Shown: positions 1 through 7,619, numbered from the stretch's first letter. The stretch is DNA of 10,591 bases from JBHGBM01 sp041946965 (GCA_041946965.1 JBHGBM010000127.1:1-10591); one strand, 5' to 3'. The notes: generated from the letters alone by a model not told the origin. Numbers and translations: made by a program.

Positions 1-684
1 GCCATCAGCGAAGCCATGCGGGACTGGGTCACCAACGTCGGCGACACCTACTACCTGCTCGGCTCCGCGCTGGGCGCGCACCCCTACCCGCTGATGGTGA
101 GGGATTTCCAGAGCGTCATCGGCCGCGAAGCGCGCGCGCAGGTGCTGGAGGCCGAAGGCCGCCTGCCGGACGCCGTGTTCGCCTGCGTGGGCGGCGGCAG
201 CAACGCCATCGGCATTTTCCACGCTTTTATCCCGGATGAGGCCGTGCGGCTGGTGGGCATCGAAGCCGGCGGCCGCGGCGAATCGCTGGGCGAGCACGCG
301 GCGCGCTTCCGCGGCGGCGCTCCGGGGGTGCTGCAAGGCGCGTACAGTTACCTGCTTCAGGACGGCGACGGTCAGATCGCCGCCACGCACTCCGTCTCCG
401 CGGGCCTGGACTATGCCCTGGTCGGACCCGAGCATGCCTGGCTGCACGACCGCGGCCGCGCCGAGTACGTCTCGGTGGCCGACGCCGAAGCGCTCGCCGC
501 CGCCCGCACCCTGTGCCGCGCCGAAGGACTGATCCCGGCGCTCGAATCCGCGCACGCGGTGGCGGAGGCCCTCGGGCGCGCTCCCTCCGCCCCCGGGCAG
601 GTGTTCGTGGTGAACCTTTCCGGGCGCGGCGACAAGGACGTGGATATCTACCGCGAGAACTTCCCGGAGTTGGAGAGCGCATGA
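1..684 (+). CDS. trpB: Tryptophan synthase beta subunit, C-terminal part (5' end outside window)
   Basis: This is the PLP-dependent beta subunit, which condenses indole with L-serine to give tryptophan; indole arrives from TrpA through a tunnel. The frame is open from base 1, so the start lies upstream. The 227 residues seen are a little over half of a usual ~400-residue TrpB. The opening AISEAMRDWVTN and the following HPYPLMVRDFQ are typical of the TrpB1 class. GGGSNA (bases about 190-210) is the PLP-phosphate loop. VSAGLDYALVGPEHAW is the conserved SAGLDYPGVGPEHA segment with some changes. EGLIPALESAHA carries the family's active-site Glu, and LSGRGDKD carries the Ser that contacts the PLP ring nitrogen. 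The TGA stop overlaps the trpA ATG in ATGA (681-684), with GGAG inside the end of trpB. No key residue is missing from the visible part. The lysine that binds PLP would lie upstream. Confidence 0.97.
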   Translation, partial: AISEAMRDWVTNVGDTYYLLGSALGAHPYPLMVRDFQSVIGREARAQVLEAEGRLPDAVFACVGGGSNAIGIFHAFIPDEAVRLVGIEAGGRGESLGEHAARFRGGAPGVLQGAYSYLLQDGDGQIAATHSVSAGLDYALVGPEHAWLHDRGRAEYVSVADAEALAAARTLCRAEGLIPALESAHAVAEALGRAPSAPGQVFVVNLSGRGDKDVDIYRENFPELESA

Positions 685-1472
685 CCCGCATCGGCCGCCT
701 GTTCGAACGCCTGCGGCGCGAGGGCCGCAAAGGCCTGATCGCCTACATCACGGCGGGCGACCCTTCGCTCGAGCGCACGCCCGCCATCGCCCGGGCGCTC
801 GAATGCGGCGGCGCGGATCTGATCGAGCTGGGAGTGCCGTTCTCGGATCCCGTGGCCGACGGCCCCGCGATCCAGATGGCGGGCCAGCGTGCGCTCGCCG
901 CGGGGGCCACGCTGCGCGGCGTGCTCGAAACCGCCCGCCGCATCCGCGCGAATTCCGAAATCCCGCTGCTGTTGTTCACCTATCTGAACCCCGTGCTGCG
1001 CTACGGCCTGGAAGCCCTGTCGCGCGATGCAGCTGCGGCCGGCATAGACGGCTGCCTGCTCACCGACGCGAGCGTCGAAGAGGCCGGCGCTTACGTCGAG
1101 GCCATGCACCGGAGCGGTCTCGATACCGTGTTCCTGGCCGCGCCCACCAGCACGTCGCGCCGCCTGGAACGGGTGGCCGAATACTCCAGCGGCTTCGTCT
1201 ACCTGGTCTCGCGCACCGGCGTCACCGGGGAGCGCGAATCGCTGGCATCGTCGGCCGCGCTGCTTGCCCGGCGCATGCGCGCCATCACCCCGCTGCCGCT
1301 CGCGGTGGGCTTCGGCATCTCGCGCCCGGAGCACGTGGCCGAGGCCGCCCGCTCGGCCGATGCCGTGGTGGTGGGCAGCGCCATCGTGAACGTGATTGCC
1401 CGCAATCAACGGAACCCGGCGCTCGAATCCGAAGTCGAAGCGTTCGTGCGCTCGCTAAAATCTGTCCTATGA
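681..1472 (+). CDS. trpA: Tryptophan synthase alpha subunit
   Basis: TrpA cleaves indole-3-glycerol phosphate to indole and glyceraldehyde 3-phosphate in the cytoplasmic alpha2-beta2 complex. The 263 residues match the usual 260-270 and form a TIM barrel. LIAYITAGDPS lies at residues 19-29. LIELGVPFSDPVADG contains Glu49 and Asp60, the two catalytic acids, at exactly the E. coli positions. YLVSRTGVTG and VGFGISRPEHV are the phosphate-binding loops near the C-terminus. The start is the ATG at 681: GGAG at 672-675 is 5 nt upstream, the protein begins colinear with the family, and the ATG overlaps the trpB stop. The frame stays open 168 nt further upstream, but that reading is a shadow of trpB. 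The trpA stop overlaps the next start as ATGA (1469-1472), so the gene sits inside a translationally coupled operon. Confidence 0.97.
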   Translation: MTRIGRLFERLRREGRKGLIAYITAGDPSLERTPAIARALECGGADLIELGVPFSDPVADGPAIQMAGQRALAAGATLRGVLETARRIRANSEIPLLLFTYLNPVLRYGLEALSRDAAAAGIDGCLLTDASVEEAGAYVEAMHRSGLDTVFLAAPTSTSRRLERVAEYSSGFVYLVSRTGVTGERESLASSAALLARRMRAITPLPLAVGFGISRPEHVAEAARSADAVVVGSAIVNVIARNQRNPALESEVEAFVRSLKSVL

Positions 1473-1780
1473 CGCGCGAGGAAGCTCTCCGGGAACTGGC
1501 CCGCCACCGCGACCATATCGATGACGTGGACCGCCGTCTGCTCGAGCTGCTCAACCGCCGCATGGAGGTGGTGGAGGAGATCGGGCGCATCAAGCGCGAG
1601 GCGCGCCTGCCCATCTACGAGCCGCGCCGCGAGGACGAAGTCTACCGCAACATCACCGAACATAACCATGGCCCGCTGCCGTCGGAAGCCGTGCGCCGCA
1701 TCTTCGAGCGCATCATCGACGAGGCCCGCACCGTGCAGCGCCTCCGCATGGAGGCCGAGGGCCAGGGAGAAGGCAAATGA
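1469..1780 (+). CDS. aroQ: Chorismate mutase, AroQ type
   Basis: This 103-residue, all-helical AroQ-fold protein rearranges chorismate to prephenate, the branch point towards tyrosine and phenylalanine. By alignment from memory with the E. coli PheA/TyrA mutase domain, the active-site residues are present: Arg14 (in RHRDHIDDVD), Arg31, Lys42 (GRIKRE), Glu51, Arg54 and Glu55 (YEPRREDEV), and Gln90 (EARTVQ). It is a free-standing mutase, not fused to a dehydratase, a dehydrogenase or DAHP synthase. The ATG at 1469 overlaps the trpA stop. The bases before it (AAAATCTGTCCT) hold no clear Shine-Dalgarno sequence, so translation probably depends on ribosomes ending trpA. The end overlaps the DAHP synthase start as ATGA (1777-1780). 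Its place directly before a type I-beta DAHP synthase recalls organisms where the two are fused or form a complex. Confidence 0.93.
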   Translation: MTREEALRELARHRDHIDDVDRRLLELLNRRMEVVEEIGRIKREARLPIYEPRREDEVYRNITEHNHGPLPSEAVRRIFERIIDEARTVQRLRMEAEGQGEGK

Positions 1781-2793
1781 TCGTTGTCATGCAGCCCGGG
1801 ACCGAAGAGTCTCGCATTCAAGCCGTCATCGACCGCATGGTGGAAATGGGTTTCAACGTGCACCGTTCCACCGGCGTGCAGCAGACCGTGCTGGGGGGCG
1901 TGGGGGGCCGCCCCGAAGAAATCGACCTGGCCATCTTCGAAGTCATGGAGGGCGTGCAGGAAGCGCGCAGGGTGGCTTCGCCCTATAAACTCGCCAGCCG
2001 CAGCTTTCATCCGGCCGATACCGTGCTCGAAATCGGCGGCGTCGCCATAGGCGGCCCGCAAGTGGTGGTGATGGCCGGCCCGTGCAGCGTGGAAGGCGAA
2101 GCGCAGATCGAGCGCATCGCAGCGGCCGTGGCCCGCGGCGGCGCGCGCGTGATACGCGGCGGGGCCTTCAAGCCGCGCAGCTCGCCTTACAGCTTTCAGG
2201 GCATGGGGGAGGAAGGACTCAGGCTTCTGCGCGCCGCGGCGGACCGCCATGGCCTGCTGGTGGTCAGCGAGGTGATGGACCACACCCAGATCCCGCTGGT
2301 GGCCGAATATGCCGACATCCTGCAAGTGGGCGCGCGCAACATGCAGAACTTCAACCTGCTGCGGGAGCTGGGCAAACAGGCCAAGCCGGTGCTGCTGAAA
2401 CGCGGCATCGCCGCCACCGTCGAGGAGCTGCTGCTCTCGGCCGAGTACGTGATGGCCGGCGGCAATTACGGCGTGATCCTGTGCGAGCGCGGCATCCGCA
2501 CTTTTGAAACCTACACGCGCAACACCATGGACCTCTCCGCCATTCCCGTGGTGAAAAAACTTTCGCACCTGCCCATGATCGCCGATCCCTCCCACGGCAC
2601 CGGGCGGCGCGACAAGGTCGTGCCGATGGCCCGCGCCGCCGTGGCCGCCGGCGCCGACGGGCTGATCATCGAGGTCCACCACGACCCCGACCACGCCCTG
2701 AGCGACGGGGCGCAGACCCTCACCATCGAACAGTTCAACGACATGATGCGGCAGCTTCGCATCATCGCCCAGGCGGTGGACCGCAGCCTGTGA
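1777..2793 (+). CDS. aroF: 3-deoxy-7-phosphoheptulonate (DAHP) synthase, type I-beta with N-terminal regulatory domain
   Basis: The enzyme condenses phosphoenolpyruvate with erythrose 4-phosphate, the first committed step of the shikimate pathway. The 338 residues equal the length of the Thermotoga maritima enzyme and align with it end to end from memory. Residues 1-70 form the ferredoxin-like domain (begins MIVVMQPGTEE), which in T. maritima binds tyrosine for feedback control. The rest is the TIM barrel. AGPCSVEG holds metal ligand Cys103. His273 (DPSHGTGRRD), Glu299 (IIEVH) and Asp310 (LSDG) complete the metal site, each one residue after its T. maritima counterpart. KPRSSPYSFQG, LLKRG and ILCERGIRTFE are substrate-binding motifs. 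The ATG at 1777 has GGGAG (1765-1769) 7 nt upstream. Placing this pathway-entry enzyme in the operon lets supply and the Trp/Tyr branches rise together; tyrosine feedback is inferred from the domain only. Confidence 0.96.
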   Translation: MIVVMQPGTEESRIQAVIDRMVEMGFNVHRSTGVQQTVLGGVGGRPEEIDLAIFEVMEGVQEARRVASPYKLASRSFHPADTVLEIGGVAIGGPQVVVMAGPCSVEGEAQIERIAAAVARGGARVIRGGAFKPRSSPYSFQGMGEEGLRLLRAAADRHGLLVVSEVMDHTQIPLVAEYADILQVGARNMQNFNLLRELGKQAKPVLLKRGIAATVEELLLSAEYVMAGGNYGVILCERGIRTFETYTRNTMDLSAIPVVKKLSHLPMIADPSHGTGRRDKVVPMARAAVAAGADGLIIEVHHDPDHALSDGAQTLTIEQFNDMMRQLRIIAQAVDRSL

Positions 2794-3626
2794 TGGAAAC
2801 CGTTGCCATAGTCGGGGTGGGGCTGATCGGCGGCTCGTTCGCGCTGGCCCTGCGCGCCGCGGGTTTTTCCGGGCGCATTCTGGGCGTCAGTTCGGAAGCC
2901 ACGCTGCGCAAGGCGCTCGAGCGGGGCGTGATCGAAGAGGCGGCCACGCTGGCCGAAGCCGCGGGCCGCGCGGACCTGCTCTACCTGGCGCAGCCCATCG
3001 CCCGCATCCTTGACACGCTGCGGCGTCTGGAACCGCTGGTCCGCCCCGGCGCCCTGGTCACCGACGCGGGCAGCACCAAGCGCGCCATCGCCGCGGCGGG
3101 CGCTTTGCTCGCCCGGGCGCAGTTCTTAGGCGGGCACCCCATGGCCGGAAAAGAGAAGCGTGGCGTCGAGGAAGCCGAAGCCGGGCTTTTCGCCGGGCGG
3201 CCCTACGTGCTGACGCCGCCTTCGCCCGAGGCTTTGCGGACGGATGCCGCGCTCGAGTTCCGCCTCTGGCTGGAGCGGATCGGGGCGCGGGTGCTCACGC
3301 TCGCGCCGGAAGAGCACGACCGCGTGGTCGCGCTCACCTCGCACCTGGCGCAGCTTGCCTCCACCGCGCTCGCCACCACGGTGGCCGAGGCCGTTCCGGA
3401 CCGCGTCGACGTGGCCGGCCCCGGGCTGGTGGATTCCACCCGCCTGGCGCTCAGCCCCTACGAGTTGTGGCGCGACATCCTGGCCACCAACAGCGCGGAA
3501 ATCGACCGGGCCCTGGCCGCCTACATCGCCCGTTTGGAGCACCTTCGCGCCAACCTCCGCACTCGAGAAATGCAGCGCGAATTTGAAACCGCCGCGGCGC
3601 TGGCGGCCCGCCTGCGGCGTGCCTGA
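2790..3626 (+). CDS. tyrA: Prephenate dehydrogenase (TyrA family)
   Basis: The protein oxidises and decarboxylates prephenate (or arogenate; the sequence does not settle which) on the way to tyrosine. It has 278 residues from the GTG start. VAIVGVGLIGGSFALAL at residues 5-21 is the dinucleotide-binding GxGxxG loop of a Rossmann fold. TDAGSTK (91-97) and GGHPMAGKEKRG contain the conserved Ser95 and catalytic His116. The C-terminal part is the helical dimerisation domain and includes the SHL motif (ALTSHLAQLAS). No ACT domain follows, so feedback through such a domain is not expected. Two starts are possible: GTG at 2790, which keeps the 4-nt overlap pattern (GTGA) and lies 9 nt after GGTGGA, or ATG at 2793, which drops one residue. 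I prefer GTG because the other three junctions have the same geometry. This is the last gene of the operon; the next gene converges on it. Confidence 0.94.
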   Translation: MMETVAIVGVGLIGGSFALALRAAGFSGRILGVSSEATLRKALERGVIEEAATLAEAAGRADLLYLAQPIARILDTLRRLEPLVRPGALVTDAGSTKRAIAAAGALLARAQFLGGHPMAGKEKRGVEEAEAGLFAGRPYVLTPPSPEALRTDAALEFRLWLERIGARVLTLAPEEHDRVVALTSHLAQLASTALATTVAEAVPDRVDVAGPGLVDSTRLALSPYELWRDILATNSAEIDRALAAYIARLEHLRANLRTREMQREFETAAALAARLRRA

Positions 3627-3728
3627 TCGCGGGCATCTCTACCGCTCGTGAGGAACATCTCCTCTGGAAGTACTCTAAGCGGCGGCTGGAATCCAGAAAA
3701 CGCTATGGCAGAGGGGTGGAACTTCGGG

Positions 3729-4409
3729 TTAAAACCTCACCCGCAATCCGGCCTGCGTCTGGCGCGGCGTCAGGGTGGACGTCGCCTTGCCGAAATTGTT
3801 GTTGCTGAGCACCATCGAAGGCGCGTTGAGATTCACGCGGTTGAGCGCATTGAAGGCGTCAAAACTCAAGCGCGCGCTCACGCGTTCGGTGATGCGAAAC
3901 TGCTTGGATAACGCCATGTCCACCTGCGCGAAACCGGGGCCGCGAAAGGTGTTGCGCCCGAGGTTGCCGTTGGCGCCGCGCACGGGAAGCGGAAAATCGG
4001 CCGCGCGCAGGATGCCTGTAAGGAACTCGGCGTTGCTCCATCCGCCTCGCCGCACCCCGTCGGCCGGCGCGTTGGGACGGTCGCCGGTCTGGTTGTCGGC
4101 GTTGTAATCGCCGCGGGGCCACGCGAGCGACTCCGTGACCGTGAGCGGCTGGCCTTTCTGGAAAATCGCGAAGCCCGAAATCTGCCAGCCCTTCACGATG
4201 GCGCCGGCCACACCCGTTGCCGAACGGAACAGCGGCACTTCCCATACGCCCGTGAGCGCGAGTTTCTGCGGCGCGTCGAAATCGGCCACGGCCCGGTTCA
4301 ATCGCCGGTCGCCGGCGTCGATGAAATTCGTCTCCTGATAGCCCTCATCCGCATCCGTGATGGTCTTGCCGAAAGTGTATGCGGCCTGGAGCATCAAGCC
4401 AGCACTCGG
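3729..4409 (-). pseudogene. 3' fragment of the Oar-like TonB-dependent receptor (displaced reading frame)
   Basis: This piece carries the last ~225 residues of the outer membrane receptor, in a different frame from the 5' part. It reads LMLQAAYTFGKTITDADEG and then barrel strands such as QKLALTGVWEVPLF, GWQISGFAIFQKGQPLTV, FAQVDMALSKQF and ERVSARLSFDAFNALN. It ends in LRVRF with a C-terminal Phe, the usual outer-membrane assembly signal. GLMLQAAYTFGK matches the recurrent GLxLxAAYTxSK strand of Oar-like receptors, so this is the receptor's own end and not a separate gene. The frame is open back to a TGA at 4410-4412, and the only near start is a TTG at 4397 with no convincing ribosome site. 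It is probably not translated on its own. It ends 102 bp from tyrA, which converges on it. Confidence 0.85.
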
Positions 4410-6849
4410 TCATGATGATGGACCCGAAGCTGCCGTTCAGACCGTTGAAAATGTTGTCGAGCATGTCGCCGCGGTACCGGTTGCGGTTCGTCGAGCTTTC
4501 CAGGTGCCGGGCCACGGAGCCGAGATAGCTGCCTTCCACCACCCAGCCGAACGGCAGCTCCCGCTGGATGGCAAAGAACCAGTTTTGGGCGCGCGCGGGC
4601 TTCAGGTTCGGGTCGAATCCCCGCATGGTCACGCGCGCGCCGAGCATGCCGTTTTTCGCGTCGAGACCGCGGCGGAGTTCGGGGTCCGTGGGGTAACCGA
4701 GGTGCGGCTTTGAAGGGTCGCCGAGCGAATAGGTGAACCGCGTACCGAACAACTGTCCGAGCACGGCGCTGGCCCGCATGGGAGGGTTGGACGCGAAGGG
4801 AGCGGGGCCGGTGAGGAACATGCGGTCGTAGGACAATCCGTAGCCGCCGCGCACCACCCAGCGGCTGCCGCCGGGGTTCCACGCGAATCCGAAACGCGGG
4901 CCGATGTCGAGCCAGGAGGGATGGAACAGGCCGTCCACGAAATCCGCGCGGCCCTCGGCGAAGCGGGCGGAATAATCGGAACCCGCTCCGAAAACAAGCT
5001 GCCGCAGGATGCCGTTGGGCTCCGTGATGGAACCGTAGTGCTCGTAGCGCAGCCCCATGTTAAGCGAGAGGTTGCGGGTTACCTTCCAGTCGTCATTGAC
5101 GAACAGCGCCCATTCCCACTGCCGTATGCCCAGCACCGTGGTGGCGGGCTCGCCCGTGCGGGGATCCACGCTGCGGGTCATCTGCAAGGCTTCGTCGTCG
5201 GCGAAGTCGAGGATGCTGGCGAACGAGTACGCCGGAATGTACTCCCGCGTGTTGCGGGTGTTGTTGTGCACCCGGCGGATCTCGCCGCCGAACTTCACCG
5301 AATGGCCTCCCTGCAATGAGGAAAAGACGTCCTTGAACTGGAAATTGTTCTGGAAGAACCCGTAGGGGAAAATGCCGGCCGACCACCCCTGAATCTGCGG
5401 CACGGTGATGCTGGGCACTTCCGGGTTCGGAGGATCCGCCAGCAGGCCGTAGTTGCGCATGAATCCGAAGCGCGCCTCGTTCAGTCGCGAGGGCGAGAAG
5501 ATGTGGGTGTGGTTCAGCGAGGCGAAGTGCGTGGTATCGGAGCGCGGCCGGTTTGAGCTGGGCCGCAGGTTGCCCGTCAGGTACGTGACGCGGGTGAAAT
5601 AGTAATTGCTGAAGATGCGGTCCTTGCCCGGCACGGCTTCCCAGTCGATGCGGCCGCTGAACTGGTTCCCGTCGCGGGTCTGCGCGGGGGCGAACACCAC
5701 GTTGCCGATATCCGGGATGCCGTCGGCGGGTCCGATCACGTTCACACCCGGGCGCGGGCTGCCCAGGTCGCGAAATCCGGAATCGGCCAGTGCCACGGGA
5801 CCGAAATCGCGAAGCAGGCGGGCGGCAATCGAATTCGGACGGGTGCGCAGGACGAAATCGCGGAAGGCGGGCGTCTCCACGGAGAAGACCTGTGCCCGCG
5901 GGCCGGAGAAACGCAACCCTTCATAGGAATGGAAGAAGAACATGCGGTTGCGCACGATGGGCCCGCCGAGGTTGTATCCGAACTGGTTGCGCCGGAACAC
6001 CGGCACATTGCCCTCGAACAGGTTCCGCGCCGAAAGGGTGTTGTTCTGGAAGTAGTGCGCGGCGGAGCCGTGAAATTCGTTCGTGCCGCCCTTGGTGATC
6101 ACCTGGATCTGGGCGCCGCTGTTGCGGCCGTCCACGGCGGAAAAGTTGTTCGAGACGACCCGGACCTCCTCCACCGAATCGGCGTTGGGGATGATGTTAG
6201 TGTAGCCGCCGCGGCTCATCGAGTTGGCGCTGGAGTCGTCGAGCGTGTAGTTGTTGGCCTCCGAGCGCTGGCCGCTGGCATAGACCTGCGGCCCCATTTC
6301 CCCGGCGAACGGGTCGTTGCCGCTGCCGCCGCCCACCGCGCCGGTGATGCCGCGGCCCGTCACGCCCGGTTGCAGCGCGATCAGGTTGAACAGGTTGCGG
6401 CCGTTGAGCGGCAATTCGCTGAGCTGGATGCTCTCCACGCGGCCCGAGATGCGGCCTTCTTCGGTTTCAATGAGCGCCTGCCGTTCGGTGACCGTGATCT
6501 TTTCGGAAACCGGGCCGACCTGTAAAGTGACATCGACGCGCACCACCTGCTCGATCGCAACCTCCACATCGGCCACCTCCGCCGGGCGGAAGCCTTCCTT
6601 CTCCACTGCGACCGAATAGCGGCCGGGGCCGAGGTTCAGAACGCGAAACAGGCCTTCGCCGGTGGTGGCCGCATCGCGGCTGACGCCGGTCTGAAGCGAA
6701 GTGACTTTGACCCGTGCGCCGGCGATGAAAGCTCCGCTGGGATCGGTGACGACTCCCTGAAGGGCGCTGCCGTATTGTGCCGCCGCCTGGAAAACTGCCA
6801 TGCCAGAAAACGCGAGAAGACGAAGAATGCAGCGTGTTTTAGAAACCAT
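4345..6849 (-). CDS. Oar-like TonB-dependent outer membrane receptor, 5' part, truncated by frameshift
   Basis: The visible product is an 834-residue outer membrane receptor of the carboxypeptidase-regulatory-like type, a family probably used for uptake of large or sugar-derived nutrients. Residues 1-24 are a signal peptide (MVSKTRCILRLLAFSGMAVF, then QAAA-Q). Residues 28-112 form the CarboxypepD_reg beta domain (LQGVVTDPSGAFIAGARV). The plug domain follows (ITVTERQALIETEEGRISG, SELPLNGRNLFNLIALQPG), then beta-barrel strands. After about residue 815 (GSIIMTE) the frame leaves the family pattern, and 19 unrelated residues precede a TGA at 4345-4347. The rest of the barrel continues in another frame to 3729. 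Intact relatives are about 1,000-1,200 residues, and both pieces together give ~1,040. I chose ATG 6849 because it begins a clean signal peptide; GTG 6867 is the alternative. The gene lies 21 bp after the DUF1080 gene and is probably co-transcribed with it. Without its C-terminal strands the product should not assemble. Confidence 0.88.
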   Translation of the reverse strand: MVSKTRCILRLLAFSGMAVFQAAAQYGSALQGVVTDPSGAFIAGARVKVTSLQTGVSRDAATTGEGLFRVLNLGPGRYSVAVEKEGFRPAEVADVEVAIEQVVRVDVTLQVGPVSEKITVTERQALIETEEGRISGRVESIQLSELPLNGRNLFNLIALQPGVTGRGITGAVGGGSGNDPFAGEMGPQVYASGQRSEANNYTLDDSSANSMSRGGYTNIIPNADSVEEVRVVSNNFSAVDGRNSGAQIQVITKGGTNEFHGSAAHYFQNNTLSARNLFEGNVPVFRRNQFGYNLGGPIVRNRMFFFHSYEGLRFSGPRAQVFSVETPAFRDFVLRTRPNSIAARLLRDFGPVALADSGFRDLGSPRPGVNVIGPADGIPDIGNVVFAPAQTRDGNQFSGRIDWEAVPGKDRIFSNYYFTRVTYLTGNLRPSSNRPRSDTTHFASLNHTHIFSPSRLNEARFGFMRNYGLLADPPNPEVPSITVPQIQGWSAGIFPYGFFQNNFQFKDVFSSLQGGHSVKFGGEIRRVHNNTRNTREYIPAYSFASILDFADDEALQMTRSVDPRTGEPATTVLGIRQWEWALFVNDDWKVTRNLSLNMGLRYEHYGSITEPNGILRQLVFGAGSDYSARFAEGRADFVDGLFHPSWLDIGPRFGFAWNPGGSRWVVRGGYGLSYDRMFLTGPAPFASNPPMRASAVLGQLFGTRFTYSLGDPSKPHLGYPTDPELRRGLDAKNGMLGARVTMRGFDPNLKPARAQNWFFAIQRELPFGWVVEGSYLGSVARHLESSTNRNRYRGDMLDNIFNGLNGSFGSIIMTECWLDAPGRIHFRQDHHGCG

Positions 6850-6870
6850 TGGCCGGAAGTATATCACCCC

Positions 6871-7551
6871 TCACACTAGCGCCGCGATCCGTATGGCCCG
6901 GAACGCAACCGGCGACTCGTGATGCTGGAACGCGATGGGAGTCCTGCGAACCGCCAGCCGTTCCAGCAGCCTCGCGCTGTGCATGTTCCTGGCGGCGAGG
7001 GCGGCCTTCAATCCGGGCGAGTGCACGGAGAAGGCGAGCACACGTTTGCCGTTGATCCAATGTTCCACGTCGTCGCCGCACACTACCAGCCGGCCCGTGT
7101 TCCATTCGCCCGCGGGGCGCGCGGCCTGCTCTGAAGGCGCCAGGTAGTTGTAGAGCGCGCCCGAGGAGTGGGTGTCCGGACCGCGCCCGCGGTCATCCAC
7201 AAGCTGCATCTCGAAGCCGAGCGAGGTTTCGTGCAGAAACTCGCCCTGCGTGTCGCGCAGCCGGTCCGTCGCGGTGGCCTGGATCAGGTACTTGACGCCG
7301 GAGTTGCCGTTCGGCGCCACCTTCCATTCGAACTCGAGGTCGAAGCTGCCGTACTGCTCCACGGTCCACAGGTCGCACTGGCGTCGCGCATCGGCGATGC
7401 TCTCGAGGGCGCCGTCGCGGATGCGCCAGCTCACCTCCGGGCCGGTCGTGCGCGTCGGCGTGCGGAAGTTCCGCAGGTGCGTTCCGTCGAACAGGATCTG
7501 TTTCGGCTCCGCGAGGGCAGCGAGCATGAGAACGGCGCGGCGTCGGGTCAC
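6871..7551 (-). CDS. Secreted DUF1080 / 3-keto-disaccharide hydrolase-like protein
   Basis: This 226-residue protein belongs to the concanavalin-like DUF1080 family, whose name comes from members that act on 3-keto-disaccharides. Substrate and activity here are inferred. Family signatures run in order: ILFDGTHLRNFR (19-30), SWRIRDGALES (41-51), YGSFDLEFEWK (67-77), GNSGVKYLI (82-90), GFEMQLVDD (112-120), SGALYNYLAP (130-139), PAGEWNTGRLVVCGDDVEHW (147-166) with INGK, and the closing PIAFQHHESPVAFRAIRI (205-222). The GTG at 7551 gives a short signal peptide (MTRRRAVLMLAALA), which suggests export to the periplasm or surface. The only other start in frame is ATG 7527, which would remove the basic n-region; a TAG lies three codons upstream of the GTG. 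It is the first gene of a two-gene unit with the TonB receptor and is transcribed divergently from the large repeat protein. Confidence 0.9.
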   Translation of the reverse strand: MTRRRAVLMLAALAEPKQILFDGTHLRNFRTPTRTTGPEVSWRIRDGALESIADARRQCDLWTVEQYGSFDLEFEWKVAPNGNSGVKYLIQATATDRLRDTQGEFLHETSLGFEMQLVDDRGRGPDTHSSGALYNYLAPSEQAARPAGEWNTGRLVVCGDDVEHWINGKRVLAFSVHSPGLKAALAARNMHSARLLERLAVRRTPIAFQHHESPVAFRAIRIAALV

Positions 7552-7613
7552 GCGCCGATTCTATCAGGGGTGTGGGGCAAGGTGTGTTAACAACTGCCCA
7601 CGGGTGTTTACGA

Positions 7614-7619
7614 TATACT
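7614..7619 (+). promoter_or_regulatory. Candidate -10 box upstream of the repeat protein gene
   Basis: TATACT is one base from the sigma-70 consensus and sits in the most AT-rich part of the divergent intergenic region (7552-7696). The best -35 candidate, TTAACA at 7587-7592, is 21 nt away, which is too long for a standard promoter; nothing good lies at 16-18 nt. Transcription would begin near 7625-7627 and give a leader of about 70 nt. On the other strand GTATATC overlaps the same bases, so the core might serve both directions. I found no convincing separate promoter for the DUF1080 gene. Confidence 0.35.

Noticed and set aside
648..1409. 253-codon antisense frame across trpA
   Set aside because: Same shadow pattern; no motif, and trpA is complete and certain.
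1890..1910. Two G6 runs in aroF as a possible slippage site or frameshift
   Set aside because: The frame continues intact through them and the encoded LGGVGG fits the loop of the regulatory domain, so there is no sign of an error or programmed event.
1642..2694. 350-codon antisense frame across aroQ and aroF
   Set aside because: Its composition is His/Ala/Gly-rich and typical of the antisense frame of a GC-rich gene. The sense strand encodes a full DAHP synthase.
3650..3664. Small hairpin GAGGA/TCCTC between tyrA and the receptor gene as a terminator
   Set aside because: It has only five base pairs and no T-run on either strand. I see no convincing terminator in the 102-bp convergent gap.
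4345..4415. Programmed ribosomal frameshifting in the receptor gene
   Set aside because: There is no slippery heptamer, a conserved strand region appears to be lost at the same place, and such frameshifting is not known for this family. A deletion or assembly fault is simpler.
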